Assembly (NCBI RefSeq): GCF_019457905.1
Contig: NZ_JAHZSV010000001.1
Location: 186,001-250,000, forward strand
Source of the DNA: Flagellimonas abyssi
Lineage (GTDB): Bacteria > Bacteroidota > Bacteroidia > Flavobacteriales > Flavobacteriaceae
Direction: 5' to 3'
DNA length: 64,000 nt
Within the stretch, counting starts at the first letter, position 1, and each line of letters starts with the position of its first letter. Under the pieces are notes generated by a model. That model was not told the DNA's origin. It made no database searches and saw only the letters and a program-made list of their open reading frames with translations. Below, one piece after another: positions 18,103 through 26,792 of the stretch. The translations under genes were made by a program, and so were the position numbers.

Positions 18103-19340
18103 GTACAACCTTTATTCTTTGCCTCAATCCATTTCGCCATGTACTTAGTGCTCATCATGGTTTGATGTTGCAGCAACTTTCCAATGAAATTTTGTTCACG
18201 GTGAGTTTCCAACACGCTGCGTATTTGGTTTACACGCTCTTCCAGTAGGTCTTGTAAAAATGCTCTGCTATAAATAGTTTGAAGAAGTTCAAGCCCTTGC
18301 TCTTGAGCTGTCTCCCACAAATCTTTGCTTTGGTGAAGTTTCACGGAAATTTGGGCGAACGCTTTCCAGTTATTTGTGATTGCGCCGTTCCAGGGAAGGT
18401 CTTTGTGCATACCTTCCGCTCCTACCGTGGTAGTTACGCTGGGTGTTCCTGTTCGCATGGCATCTATTAGTTTCCCCTTTATGCCGGCTCCAAACTGCAA
18501 GGGTGCCAACAGTACTTTTGCGCTATTGAGTACGATATCCACATTTTCGGTCCATCCTTTCACATAAAACCCTGATTTAGGATGGTGCATTTGACTTACT
18601 TGTTGTGGTAAGTATGCACCATAAATGTGAATTTCAGCATCAGGTAATTCTTTTCGTATGCTAGGCCATATCTCTTGCTTTAGAACTTTAATGGCATCGA
18701 CATTTGGTGCATGCTTGCCGTTACCAATGCTTATGAAGCCTTTTCTATCATCAAAAGGGATAAACTTTTCTTTGGATATGGTCGAAACATCAACCATAAA
18801 AGGTAAATGCATGAGCAACTCCGATGGAATATGAAGTTCTTTTTGTAAAATTTCCATTTCATAAGTGGAAATTATTAAGCTAAGGTCACAACGATAGATA
18901 CTGGCTGTTTCCCGTAAGGTCATTGGGTGGTTTTTCCAATCATCGGTCACAAAGGGTCTTTGTTTTCTATAAGCTTCTTCCCTAGCCTTTCGTAAGGCAT
19001 GTAGATCTTCTGTATTCAGGATGCGTAACGCTTTTGGGGCAAATTCAGCGACTCGCCATCCAAATTGCTCTTCAACCATAAAGCGGTCAAAAATGACAAT
19101 GTTGGGCAAAAGTTTTTTAATAAAATCATCAAAACTGGAATGGTTGAGTTGAATGGTGACTTCGGTGACTCCGATTTTTTCTAAATCCAGACTATACTCT
19201 GTTCTGCTTGCCGTGCTCGCAAAGGTGATGTTGTAACCAAATCTTAAAAATGCTCCCAACAATTGTTGCATACGACAGCCGGCAGCAGTAGTGGTCGGCT
19301 CTGGCCATACAGACCCAATGACAAGGAGTTTTTTTGACAT
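18099..19340 (-). CDS. Glycosyltransferase, GT-B fold (group 1/4-like)
   Basis: A 413-residue cytosolic glycosyltransferase. The N-terminus has the GT-B nucleotide-fold start (KLLVIGSVWPEPTTTAAGCRM), and the C-terminal half carries the sugar-nucleotide-binding region: FISIGNGKHAPNVDAIKVL, the strand IHIYGAY, and LAPLQFGAGIKGKLIDAM, with the Gly-Lys motif typical of group 1 enzymes. Acceptor and donor are unknown; the gene is not in a polysaccharide cluster. It starts 62 bases downstream of the helicase stop on the same strand. Confidence 0.8.
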   Translation of the reverse strand: MSKKLLVIGSVWPEPTTTAAGCRMQQLLGAFLRFGYNITFASTASRTEYSLDLEKIGVTEVTIQLNHSSFDDFIKKLLPNIVIFDRFMVEEQFGWRVAEFAPKALRILNTEDLHALRKAREEAYRKQRPFVTDDWKNHPMTLRETASIYRCDLSLIISTYEMEILQKELHIPSELLMHLPFMVDVSTISKEKFIPFDDRKGFISIGNGKHAPNVDAIKVLKQEIWPSIRKELPDAEIHIYGAYLPQQVSQMHHPKSGFYVKGWTENVDIVLNSAKVLLAPLQFGAGIKGKLIDAMRTGTPSVTTTVGAEGMHKDLPWNGAITNNWKAFAQISVKLHQSKDLWETAQEQGLELLQTIYSRAFLQDLLEERVNQIRSVLETHREQNFIGKLLQHQTMMSTKYMAKWIEAKNKGCT

Positions 19341-19402
19341 ACTAAATTACAGGTACATGGGTAAAGGGTAAAAGTACTAAGTGAGAATCCAATAATCTAG
19401 AT

Positions 19403-20914
19403 TTACATTTTGGCCGCAAACATTTTGGAAATACTCGAACGCAATTTACGTTCATAATCCTCCTCCAGCCACTCTTTGTAGTTTTTTGTGTTGTTCATGA
19501 TGCAGTAGGAATACTGCTTTACTCGGTACTGGATTTCATCTTTGAGCTCTTTGGCCAAAATTCGGGCATCGAATACATCCTCACTGTTTTCCACGCATAT
19601 TTGGGCGTGCTGCTCAATACTTTTTTCAAGGACCAATTTTGATTTTTTGCCCTGCGCGAAAATCTTTTTATATTCTTCTTTTACATCAAAGGTGATGTTG
19701 TTCGAGTTACTGAATTTGGCACGAAGCTCATCTGGCATCTCATAAACAAAATCACGCTCGATTTCCTCATCATTTTTAATGTTCTCCAAATAAAAGTCAG
19801 GAAAAAGAAAAATTTCCTGCCAATCCACCGGTGCATCCCAAGGGCCAAAACGTGCAATATTGTTACCCATATCGATTACGTTGAACTCATTCTTGTTCGG
19901 AAGAACCCTAGAACCTCTACCGATCATTTGGAAATACAGGGTAAGTGACCTTGTGGCCCTGTTCAAAATAATGCTCTCAACCGTAGGTTCATCAAAACCT
20001 GTGGTAAGAATACTCACAGATGTCAGGATAGCATCCGGTGTTTCTGCAAACCACTCGAGGATATCCTTTCGCTCCGTGGCCGTGTTTTTATTGTCCAAGT
20101 GCCTAACGTTATAGCCTGCCTTTTTAAAGGTCTCGTAAACGTATAGGGAAGTGTTGATCCCGTTGTTAAAAATCAATGTTTTTGTACCCTTGGCTATTTC
20201 TTCGTATGCTGTGAGCAGTTTGCCGAGCATACTGTGGGCACTGTAGAATTCATCGGAAGATTTTACGGTATAGTCCCCATTGATGCCCAGTTTTAGGGTA
20301 CGTAGGCTGACATCGTAATTGTAAAGATTGGCCTTGGCCAAGAAATTTTTATCGATCAACGATTGTATGGACTCCCCAATGATCAAATGCTTGTAATTGT
20401 CCTTCATCGGGAGTTTAATGTTGGAACTCAACGGGGTTGCCGTTACGCCCAAAATGGTGGACTTATCAAAATATTTAAAGAGTTTCCTAAAGGAATTGTA
20501 GTGGGCTTCATCGATAATGACCAAGCCAATATTGTTGATTTTGACTTTTTCTTCCTGTAAACGGTTGTTCAAGGTTTCCACCATGGCAACAAAGCACATA
20601 TAATCGTCTTGATCATAAAGCTCTTTAACTTCACTGTTGATGACTTTGTTGGCTACTCCAAATCCCTTGAGCATTTTGGAAGTTTGTTTGCTAAGTTCTA
20701 TCCGGTGTGTGAGTACCATTACCTTTTTTCCGGTCTGCTCAATAAACCTGCGGGTGATTTCAGAAAACACCACTGTTTTTCCGCCTCCGGTTGGTAGTTG
20801 GTACAAAATGTTGGTACCCTCCGGAAGCTCGTCCAGTTGGGTGAAAATTTTGTTCAGGTCTTCTTCCTGATAACCGTATAATGTTTTCTTCTTGACTTTT
20901 TTGTTTACCTCCAA
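19403..20914 (-). CDS. SF2 DEAD/DEAH-box helicase
   Basis: A 503-residue superfamily 2 helicase with a Type III restriction/UvrB-like ATPase core: Q-like motif LYGYQEEDL, Walker A LPTGGGKTVVF, motif Ia VLTHRIEL, DEAH box IIDEAHYNSF, motif III GVTATP, and helicase C domain with LTTGFDEP and QMIGRGSR. A C-terminal ~110-residue helical extension is not recognised. No ATG precedes the Q motif; an in-frame stop lies about 50 bases upstream of the only plausible start, TTG at 20914. Probably an RNA or DNA helicase of general use. I see no restriction or defence partner nearby. Confidence 0.87.
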   Translation of the reverse strand: MEVNKKVKKKTLYGYQEEDLNKIFTQLDELPEGTNILYQLPTGGGKTVVFSEITRRFIEQTGKKVMVLTHRIELSKQTSKMLKGFGVANKVINSEVKELYDQDDYMCFVAMVETLNNRLQEEKVKINNIGLVIIDEAHYNSFRKLFKYFDKSTILGVTATPLSSNIKLPMKDNYKHLIIGESIQSLIDKNFLAKANLYNYDVSLRTLKLGINGDYTVKSSDEFYSAHSMLGKLLTAYEEIAKGTKTLIFNNGINTSLYVYETFKKAGYNVRHLDNKNTATERKDILEWFAETPDAILTSVSILTTGFDEPTVESIILNRATRSLTLYFQMIGRGSRVLPNKNEFNVIDMGNNIARFGPWDAPVDWQEIFLFPDFYLENIKNDEEIERDFVYEMPDELRAKFSNSNNITFDVKEEYKKIFAQGKKSKLVLEKSIEQHAQICVENSEDVFDARILAKELKDEIQYRVKQYSYCIMNNTKNYKEWLEEDYERKLRSSISKMFAAKM

Positions 20915-20940
20915 AGGGAATGCGTTATGGATTGTTAAAT

Positions 20941-20970
20941 AAAAAACCCTACAAAATTAGGGGTTTTTTG
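20941..20970. terminator. Two-way hairpin between divergent helicase and sigma genes
   Basis: AAAAAACCCTA and TAGGGGTTTTTT form a hairpin (one extra G) that carries T-runs on both strands. It sits 27 bases upstream of the helicase start and about 185 bases before the sigma factor start, a place where no known gene ends. It may end a short transcript, act as an attenuator, or be a relic. Confidence 0.5.
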
Positions 20971-21154
20971 CGCTTGAGACCAATCCTTCTTGGCTTTTCT
21001 ATCAAAATTGTATTAACAATTAAAATATCACTCCTTTTTTTGTGAATAGCTTATCTGCTCATAACATTTTGATAACAATAACATTTAGGACTTGGAAAAA
21101 TGCATATTATAATGTATAATGATAGTTTATAACACTAGTAAACCAGATACAAGA

Positions 21155-22018
21155 ATGAGGCAGCTAAAAATCATCAAACAGGTCACGAACCGGGAATCCA
21201 AATCACTTGACAAATACTTGCAGGATATCAGTAAAATCGATTTGATCACCGCGCAGGAAGAAGTTGAGCTAGCACAGAAGATCAGGGCCGGAGACCAAGC
21301 TGCTTTGGAAAAATTGACCAATGCAAACCTAAGGTTTGTGGTATCCGTTGCAAAACAGTACCAGAACCAAGGGTTGAAGCTCCCAGATTTGATCAATGAA
21401 GGAAATGTTGGATTGGTAAAAGCAGCCAAGCGTTTTGATGAAACCCGTGGGTTTAAATTTATTTCCTATGCTGTTTGGTGGATTCGCCAGTCCATTCTGC
21501 AAGCTTTGGCGGAGCAGTCCCGTGTGGTACGTTTGCCATTGAACAAAATTGGGTCAATAAATAAAATAAAAAAGACATTTTCCTATCTAGAGCAAGCCCA
21601 TGAGCGTCCGCCGTCCCCAGAGGAGATTGCCAAAGAATTGGACATGACGGTTTCCGAGGTAAAGCAGTCATTAAAAAATACAGGTAGACATGTATCTATG
21701 GATGCGCCATTAAAGGAAGGTGAAACTTCCAATCTATACGATGTTCTTAATGCCGGGGACTCTCCAAAACCTGACAAAGGGCTGATGCATCAGTCTCTGA
21801 ACACAGAAATAAACAGGGCTTTGGATACATTATCGCCAAGAGAAGCCGATGTGGTACGCCTGTATTACGGTATAGGTGACCAACCATCCATGACCTTGGA
21901 GGAAATTGGAAGCACTTTCGATTTGACCAGGGAACGTGTACGTCAGATTCGGGAGAAGGCAATCAGAAAATTAAGACATACATCAAAAAGTAAAATTTTG
22001 AAGTCCTATCTTGGATAA
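21155..22018 (+). CDS. Primary-type RNA polymerase sigma factor (RpoD/SigA family)
   Basis: A 287-residue sigma-70 lacking region 1.1, as usual in Bacteroidota. Region 1.2 ([25 protein letters not shown]), region 2 ([38 protein letters not shown]), region 3 and region 4 helix-turn-helix ([23 protein letters not shown]) are all intact. The ATG at 21155 gives the family's standard N-terminus MRQLKI; the longer frame from 21119 does not. Several positions differ from the flavobacterial RpoD I remember (for example [16 protein letters not shown] where FGLGNQHPMTLEEIG is typical), so it may be a second, RpoD-like paralogue rather than the housekeeping factor. Confidence 0.9.
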   Translation: MRQLKIIKQVTNRESKSLDKYLQDISKIDLITAQEEVELAQKIRAGDQAALEKLTNANLRFVVSVAKQYQNQGLKLPDLINEGNVGLVKAAKRFDETRGFKFISYAVWWIRQSILQALAEQSRVVRLPLNKIGSINKIKKTFSYLEQAHERPPSPEEIAKELDMTVSEVKQSLKNTGRHVSMDAPLKEGETSNLYDVLNAGDSPKPDKGLMHQSLNTEINRALDTLSPREADVVRLYYGIGDQPSMTLEEIGSTFDLTRERVRQIREKAIRKLRHTSKSKILKSYLG

Positions 22019-22038
22019 GTCAAGACAGTCAATAAATA

Positions 22039-22073
22039 GAAAAGGGGACGTTTTTTTACAACATCCCCTTTTC
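22039..22073. terminator. Terminator shared by the sigma factor gene and convergent small ORFs
   Basis: A perfect 10-bp stem, GAAAAGGGGA (22039-22048) with TCCCCTTTTC (22064-22073), has a 15-base loop. T-rich tails occur on both strands inside and after the arms. It lies between the sigma gene stop (22018) and the stop of the minus-strand small ORF (22093). Confidence 0.7.
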
Positions 22074-22092
22074 CATGATATACACTTAAACA

Positions 22093-22194
22093 TCATTGCT
22101 TGCTCAAAAGACTAATATCAAAGTCGGTGAGCATGTCTTTCAAATCTTGAATAAAATTCAAGTAAGCGGCGTTTTCTTTGTTAGGGTTTTTCAT
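22093..22194 (-). CDS. Predicted microprotein A (33 aa), paralogue of microprotein B
   Basis: Short open frame reading MKNPNKENAAYLNFIQDLKD and then MLTDFDISLLSKQ. It is acidic and probably one amphipathic helix. It lies directly downstream of a 32-codon frame on the same strand and shares with it the pattern YLxFxQxLxxxLT at the same relative position, which suggests two copies of one coding unit. ATG start, TGA stop, with a terminator just beyond at 22039-22073. No family was recognised. The paralogy is the main evidence that it is real. Confidence 0.5.
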   Translation of the reverse strand: MKNPNKENAAYLNFIQDLKDMLTDFDISLLSKQ

Positions 22195-22221
22195 GGTAAC
22201 AAGTTTTGGGTTGTTGGCTAA

Positions 22222-22320
22222 CTATAGGTAATCAAGTTCGGCAAGTTCGTTTACCGTCAAAATTTCGTTTAGTTCTTGTAAAAAGGCTAAGTACTCTTCT
22301 CCGTAGGTATCGTATAACAT
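22222..22320 (-). CDS. Predicted microprotein B (32 aa), paralogue of microprotein A
   Basis: Short open frame reading MLYDTYGEEYLAFLQELNEI and then LTVNELAELDYL; very acidic, single predicted helix. It precedes microprotein A by 27 bases on the same strand. The alignment YLAFLQELNEILT to YLNFIQDLKDMLT (7 of 13 identical, others conservative) supports descent from one ancestor. About 115 bases of non-coding DNA upstream contain a small palindrome AACATAATGTT that could be a binding site. Function unknown. Confidence 0.5.
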   Translation of the reverse strand: MLYDTYGEEYLAFLQELNEILTVNELAELDYL

Positions 22321-22434
22321 GGTAATCTTTGGTTTTGGTTCGGGGGTTTTTTAGGTATAACGCAGTTTCATACATAACATTATGTTACTTTCACAAATTG
22401 TGGTGAACATATCAAATTATGGAGTGAAATATTT

Positions 22435-22788
22435 TTATTTCATATTTAAAATGTCGAGTTCAACTTCAAAATCAAGTTCGTTGTCTATTTTGCTCGGCCT
22501 AATATTGAACTCGTCATAAATAAAACAAAGGTTCATGGGCAATCTTCGTCGTTCCGCATCGGACAACACGCCCAATTTTGACTGCAGTTCGTTTTTAACG
22601 GCAAAAGCCTTGTTACTGATTTTCGGATTGTGATGGGATTCCAATTCAGAAAGGAAGGGAATCTCTTTCCTATCCCCTACCTTCAACATTTCATCCAATA
22701 ACATTAATTGGCACTCCAAGTCTTCCGTATGCTGGAACAACGGATAAAATATGCTTTGGAGGTATTCGGGCAGTTGGTTGTTTTCCAT
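22435..22788 (-). CDS. Hypothetical protein, helical, partner of the Hpt-like gene
   Basis: A 117-residue soluble, mostly helical protein with no signal or membrane segment. It begins MENNQLPEYLQSIFYPLF and ends in an acidic tail ELDFEVELDIL. I do not recognise a family. It follows the 259-residue Hpt-like gene with a 12-base gap, so the two are very probably co-transcribed. Both proteins end in a similar DFE-acidic/hydrophobic stretch (DFEVELDIL here, DFEMEIFRAI in the partner), which may be a shared contact surface. No other context gives its job. Confidence 0.7.
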   Translation of the reverse strand: MENNQLPEYLQSIFYPLFQHTEDLECQLMLLDEMLKVGDRKEIPFLSELESHHNPKISNKAFAVKNELQSKLGVLSDAERRRLPMNLCFIYDEFNIRPSKIDNELDFEVELDILNMK

Positions 22789-22800
22789 CTTGACTGTGTA

Positions 22801-23580
22801 TTAGATTGCGCGGAATATTTCCATTTCAAAATCTATTTGCTCTTGAATGCGTGGATATTCCTGGAGAAATTGATCGTACAAAAAGTCAAGGTGCTTTTTA
22901 TCCCTATCCGTTTTGCACAACCTTGAAATTTGTTGGGTCACTTCCAAAAGCCCTGATGTCTTCATCATACGCAACGAAGGCATTATTTTTTGACAGGAAA
23001 GCTCGAGCTCTGTATAATTTTCGTTTATTAGATTGACTTTGGCACTTCCGACAAACTCAAAAATGTTTTGTTTGAACATGCGCACCAACTCTTCCAACAG
23101 TTCAATTTGCCCCATGCAATCCTCCAAAACAGGTTGGAGATCAATCTTTTGGGAAGAAAAACCAGCTTGAAGGCTCTTCTCAATAAATTCAAAATCGGTA
23201 GACATACGTTCTGTGTTTTTATTCTGATCCTGAGGCTTCTCTTGTATGTTCTGTATCCTTTTTTTAATCTCTTCCACAATACTTTTTTGTGGTTCAGAAA
23301 GATTTGTATCCTCCAAAGACTTTAAAAGCATCAAAATTTCACTATCATTTGGGGCAGTAAACGATTTGCTATCAGGGCCTTGGATGCCTACATTTTTGTA
23401 TAGGTCTTCGAGCTGCTTCATTTCGGAAATCCCAAAAACTTTGCTTTCAAGTCCAAACTTGAACATTTCAAAAGTCTTTTTAAGTTCTCCAGCCTCAACT
23501 ACTCCCAATTCTTCATAAGAAAAAGAACTCAAACCTATTTCAAGCTTTTCCAGATACGTTAACAATTCGCGTGTTCCCAA
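22801..23580 (-). CDS. Hpt-like helical protein lacking the phospho-accepting histidine
   Basis: A 259-residue soluble protein. Residues about 1-125 are helical with a charged linker. About 155-250 fit a four-helix histidine phosphotransfer (Hpt) bundle: LLEELVRMFKQNIFEFVGSA, then CQKIMPSLRMMKTSGLLEV. In true Hpt domains of this group the second helix reads like AHKMLPMFRQL; here the His position is Gln197. It therefore cannot relay phosphate in the ordinary way but might bind receiver domains. The start is TTG at 23580; an in-frame stop 12 bases upstream leaves no better choice. The gene is followed by the 117-residue partner. The domain call is by eye and moderate. Confidence 0.6.
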   Translation of the reverse strand: MGTRELLTYLEKLEIGLSSFSYEELGVVEAGELKKTFEMFKFGLESKVFGISEMKQLEDLYKNVGIQGPDSKSFTAPNDSEILMLLKSLEDTNLSEPQKSIVEEIKKRIQNIQEKPQDQNKNTERMSTDFEFIEKSLQAGFSSQKIDLQPVLEDCMGQIELLEELVRMFKQNIFEFVGSAKVNLINENYTELELSCQKIMPSLRMMKTSGLLEVTQQISRLCKTDRDKKHLDFLYDQFLQEYPRIQEQIDFEMEIFRAI

Positions 23581-23707
23581 TTTTTTGCGTTAATGGTTAT
23601 TAATCACATTAAAAATGTCGATTAAACTGAGGGATTACAATTTATTGTTCCGTAGCATTCGGATATTGTTGTCAAATTGCGTTATTTGTATGTGTAAAAA
23701 ACCAACC

Positions 23708-24994
23708 ATGAAATATTTTTATTTATTCCTTAGTATTACCCTGCTCATATCTTGCGGGGAGAAAAAAACCGAAACCAAAGAAGAAACCTTGGTAGAAAAA
23801 GCACAGAGAATCCACGATTCCGTAATTACGATTGATACGCACGATGATATCAACGTTCAAAATTTTACGGACAGTATCAACTACACTCAGAATTTGGATA
23901 CCCAAGTAAACATACCCAAAATGAAAGAGGGAGGTCTCGATGTAGCATGGTTAGTAGTGTACACAGGTCAAGATACCTTAACAACGGAGGGTTATGCCAA
24001 AGCATCTGAAAATGCAATCTCAAAATTCGAGGCTATCCACAAACTTTGTGAGGAAATAGCTCCTGACGAGATTGAGTTGGCCCTGACCTCTGAAGATGTT
24101 AGAAGAATTGTGGCCGCAGGCAAAAAAGTGGCCATGATCGGTGTTGAAAATGCCTACCCAATTGGCGAAGACCTTTCTAAAATTGAAGAATACCAAAAGC
24201 GTGGTGCCCGATATATGTCCTTGGCACACAATGGCCATAGCCAATTGAGCGATTCCAATACAGGGGAGCAAGACAGTGTTTGGCTTCATAACGGATTGAG
24301 CGACCTTGGCAAAGAAGCGGTTGCAGAAATGAACCGTGTTGGAATGATGATCGATGTTTCCCACCCATCAAAAGAAGCGATGAAACAAATGATCGAGCTT
24401 ACCAAAGCTCCGATAATCGCATCGCACTCATCGGCAAGAGCACTTTGTGGCCATAGCCGTAATCTTGACGATGAGCAATTAATGTTGATGAAGGAAAACG
24501 GAGGTGTTGTACAAACCGTAGCTTTTAGTTCTTACTTGAATACCGAGAAGCATGAAGCACGTTCCGCCTACATGTCGGAGGTGTACAAAAAAGTGGCAGA
24601 TTCCTTGGGTCTTGCTTGGTACGAGCGCTCCCAATTTGGTTCGTTGACCGATGAACAGCGCGAAGAGTTCTTTGCCAATTACGGAAAAATCAGAAATATC
24701 GGCGAAGAATTGGCCGAAACCGACCCCAACGTGCCACCTGCGGTGAACGTATCGGATTTTGTGGACCATATCGACTATATGGTGAAATTGATAGGTATCG
24801 ACCATGTGGGCATTAGCTCCGATTTTGATGGCGGAGGCGGTATTGAAGGATGGTCGGATGCATCCGAAACCTTCAACGTAACCTTGGAACTCGTAAAAAG
24901 AGGCTATACCGAAGAAGAAATTGCCAAATTATGGGGCGAAAATCTATTAAGGGTATTGGATGAAGTTCAAGCGGTCGCCAAAACAATGAACTAA
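23708..24994 (+). CDS. Membrane dipeptidase (renal dipeptidase family M19), lipoprotein
   Basis: A 428-residue zinc dipeptidase with a lipoprotein signal MKYFYLFLSITLLISCGEKK. The binuclear metal site is visible: IDTHDD (His, Asp), ENAYP (bridging Glu), DVSHPS (His) and ASHSSAR (His), with Asp in GISSDFDGGGG. The frame extends upstream to 23615, but only the ATG at 23708 gives a signal peptide. M19 enzymes hydrolyse dipeptides, including some with D-residues. It sits divergent to the Hpt-like gene and overlaps the convergent thioesterase gene by 4 bases. Confidence 0.9.
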   Translation: MKYFYLFLSITLLISCGEKKTETKEETLVEKAQRIHDSVITIDTHDDINVQNFTDSINYTQNLDTQVNIPKMKEGGLDVAWLVVYTGQDTLTTEGYAKASENAISKFEAIHKLCEEIAPDEIELALTSEDVRRIVAAGKKVAMIGVENAYPIGEDLSKIEEYQKRGARYMSLAHNGHSQLSDSNTGEQDSVWLHNGLSDLGKEAVAEMNRVGMMIDVSHPSKEAMKQMIELTKAPIIASHSSARALCGHSRNLDDEQLMLMKENGGVVQTVAFSSYLNTEKHEARSAYMSEVYKKVADSLGLAWYERSQFGSLTDEQREEFFANYGKIRNIGEELAETDPNVPPAVNVSDFVDHIDYMVKLIGIDHVGISSDFDGGGGIEGWSDASETFNVTLELVKRGYTEEEIAKLWGENLLRVLDEVQAVAKTMN

Positions 24995-25410
24995 GAAGTG
25001 GCTTTTTGCTCTTCTTTTTCTTTTTTGGCAAGTCGGTCCTTAACGTATTCTATTTTCGTTTTACCGTGAGCCTTGGGATTACCGTTCTCATCTAGATTCA
25101 CCATAATAATGTTGTCTACGGTAACAATACTTTCGTGGGTCATCTTGTTTCTAACTTCACAGTTGAGCGAAATTGAGGTGACCCCGAATTTTATTACTTC
25201 AATACCAATTTCTATGATGTCCCCTTCGTGGGCCGTGCTCATAAAATTGATTTCGGACATATATTTGGTTACGATTTTTTTGTTTTCAAGCTGTATAATG
25301 CTGTACAATGCAGCCTCCTCGTCTATCCAAGCTAGGACCTTGCCGCCAAAAAGAGTTCCATTGGCATTCAAATCTTCTGGCTTTACCCATTTTCGTGAAT
25401 GAAATCGCAT
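24991..25410 (-). CDS. Hotdog-fold acyl-CoA thioesterase
   Basis: A 139-residue single hotdog domain of the YciA/acyl-CoA thioesterase group. It shows the central motif NGTLFGGKVLAWIDEEAALYS with the catalytic Asp/Glu helix, and the strand IVTVDNIIMVNLD. The C-terminus is Lys/Glu-rich. Family members cleave medium or long acyl-CoAs; specificity is not readable. Transcribed alone. Confidence 0.85.
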   Translation of the reverse strand: MRFHSRKWVKPEDLNANGTLFGGKVLAWIDEEAALYSIIQLENKKIVTKYMSEINFMSTAHEGDIIEIGIEVIKFGVTSISLNCEVRNKMTHESIVTVDNIIMVNLDENGNPKAHGKTKIEYVKDRLAKKEKEEQKATS

Positions 25411-25580
25411 AATTGAAACTTTTATAATTCAAGTACAAAGTTAGCGGAATCCTTTGAAGATTTTCTTGATAAAACCTTTAATTTATGCGAATTACGAATT
25501 TGAAATATTTCATGGAGAGCAAATATTGAGTAAACAATTTTAAATGCCCCAGATTTTAAACTTGATCAATTTGTGCCATT

Positions 25581-26480
25581 TTAATCGAATAAACCTTTTT
25601 GGGCAGGTAAAGTAGTCTTGGGTATATGCAAATTACAATTCATTTTGGCATTTAGTTGCTCAATAAAATAAGCGGATAACAAAGGAGACTCAAGTTCAAG
25701 GTTTTGATGCACAAAAAAGTGAATATGCTCCAACCCCATGGATTTCCATGAATTTAAACGCTCTATCCAATCATCTAAACGGGGATAATCCGATTTATGG
25801 TTCGCTCCAACATATCTAATAAAGGCTTCATTCGTGGTCAATCGCATGTGCATAAGGTCCCTCCTGCCAGCGGTGTCTACCAAAACGTTGGCAATATTGT
25901 TCTCTTCAAGTAAGTGATAAAGCTCCTGCGCCACCTTGTCATCATTGAACCAATCGGTGTGCCGAAACTCCATGGCCAAGGGGAATTCCTTCGGCCAATA
26001 TTCCACAAAGCGCACTACCCTATCCCAGTTTTTTGGTCCAAAGTTATTGTGCATTTGTAAAAAGATGGTGCCCAGTTTTTCCCCGAGCAAAGAAGTTACC
26101 TCCAAATATCTATCGGCGATTTCATAAACTTTGTCGTTCATGCGACGAAGATGGCTTACTTCGTTGGTCATTTTTGGAAAAAACTTAAAGCCTTCAGGGG
26201 TTTTGTCACGCCACTTTTCGTACTGTTCTGCAGGGAAAATCCGATAAAAGGTGGCATTGAGCTCAATACAGTTAAATTGAGATGAGTAGTATTCCAATTC
26301 GTCTTTGGTACCCCTCGGATAAAAATTCTTCAGATCTTGCCGGTTCCACTTGGCACAACCCACGTACACCTCGGTGTTAGCACCCGTTTTGTTCTTTTTC
26401 AGGACTACCGCAGTATCCGGATGGTCGGGTGGTATGGTGAAATCTATATGTTCTGGGCGGTCTACTTTTCCGAATTTCAT
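25581..26480 (-). CDS. DUF72 family protein (YecE-like TIM-barrel)
   Basis: A 299-residue member of the DUF72 family, with the diagnostic blocks VYVGCAKWNRQDLKNFYP, YSSQFNCIELNATFYR, FKFFPKMTNEVSH, LGTIFLQMHNNFGPKNWD, PLAMEFRHTDWF and HIHFFVHQ. The frame extends to 26525, but the ATG at 26480 (MKFGKVDRPEHIDF) is the normal flavobacterial start. The fold is a TIM barrel with unknown reaction; a nucleic-acid or repair role has been proposed for distant relatives but is not established. Single gene. Confidence 0.85.
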   Translation of the reverse strand: MKFGKVDRPEHIDFTIPPDHPDTAVVLKKNKTGANTEVYVGCAKWNRQDLKNFYPRGTKDELEYYSSQFNCIELNATFYRIFPAEQYEKWRDKTPEGFKFFPKMTNEVSHLRRMNDKVYEIADRYLEVTSLLGEKLGTIFLQMHNNFGPKNWDRVVRFVEYWPKEFPLAMEFRHTDWFNDDKVAQELYHLLEENNIANVLVDTAGRRDLMHMRLTTNEAFIRYVGANHKSDYPRLDDWIERLNSWKSMGLEHIHFFVHQNLELESPLLSAYFIEQLNAKMNCNLHIPKTTLPAQKGLFD

Positions 26481-26566
26481 TTTGAATTCAATTTGATATA
26501 AAAATAAGGCTTTTGGTTCGTACAACGATTTAATACATTTTCTCTGTTTTTTCGGTATATTTAGTC

Positions 26567-26683
26567 ATGATACATTTTCACATACCTTCTAAATTGCCTA
26601 AACTGTTTAGATATTGGGTTCTCTTTGAATTTTCAGTTTGCCTCCTATGTTTAATCTTTTACTGGATTTCCAAATTATTCTAA
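26567..26683 (+). CDS. Possible small membrane protein (38 aa)
   Basis: ATG-to-TAA frame reading MIHFHIPSKLPKLFRYW and then a hydrophobic stretch VLFEFSVCLLCLIFYWI ending SKLF. It would form one membrane helix with a basic N-terminal side, a credible small-protein topology. It fills an otherwise empty 312-base gap between DUF72 and the next gene. A near-consensus -7 box (TATATTTA) ends only a few bases upstream. No homology can be claimed; it may be chance. Confidence 0.3.
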   Translation: MIHFHIPSKLPKLFRYWVLFEFSVCLLCLIFYWISKLF

Positions 26684-26792
26684 TACCCCTTTGTTTTTGA
26701 GGCTTCAAGTTGTTCATAACCTAGTTGACAACTATTACCATAATTAAAAATGTGCAATGCATCATTCTGTAATTTTAGTAAAAATCACAACC

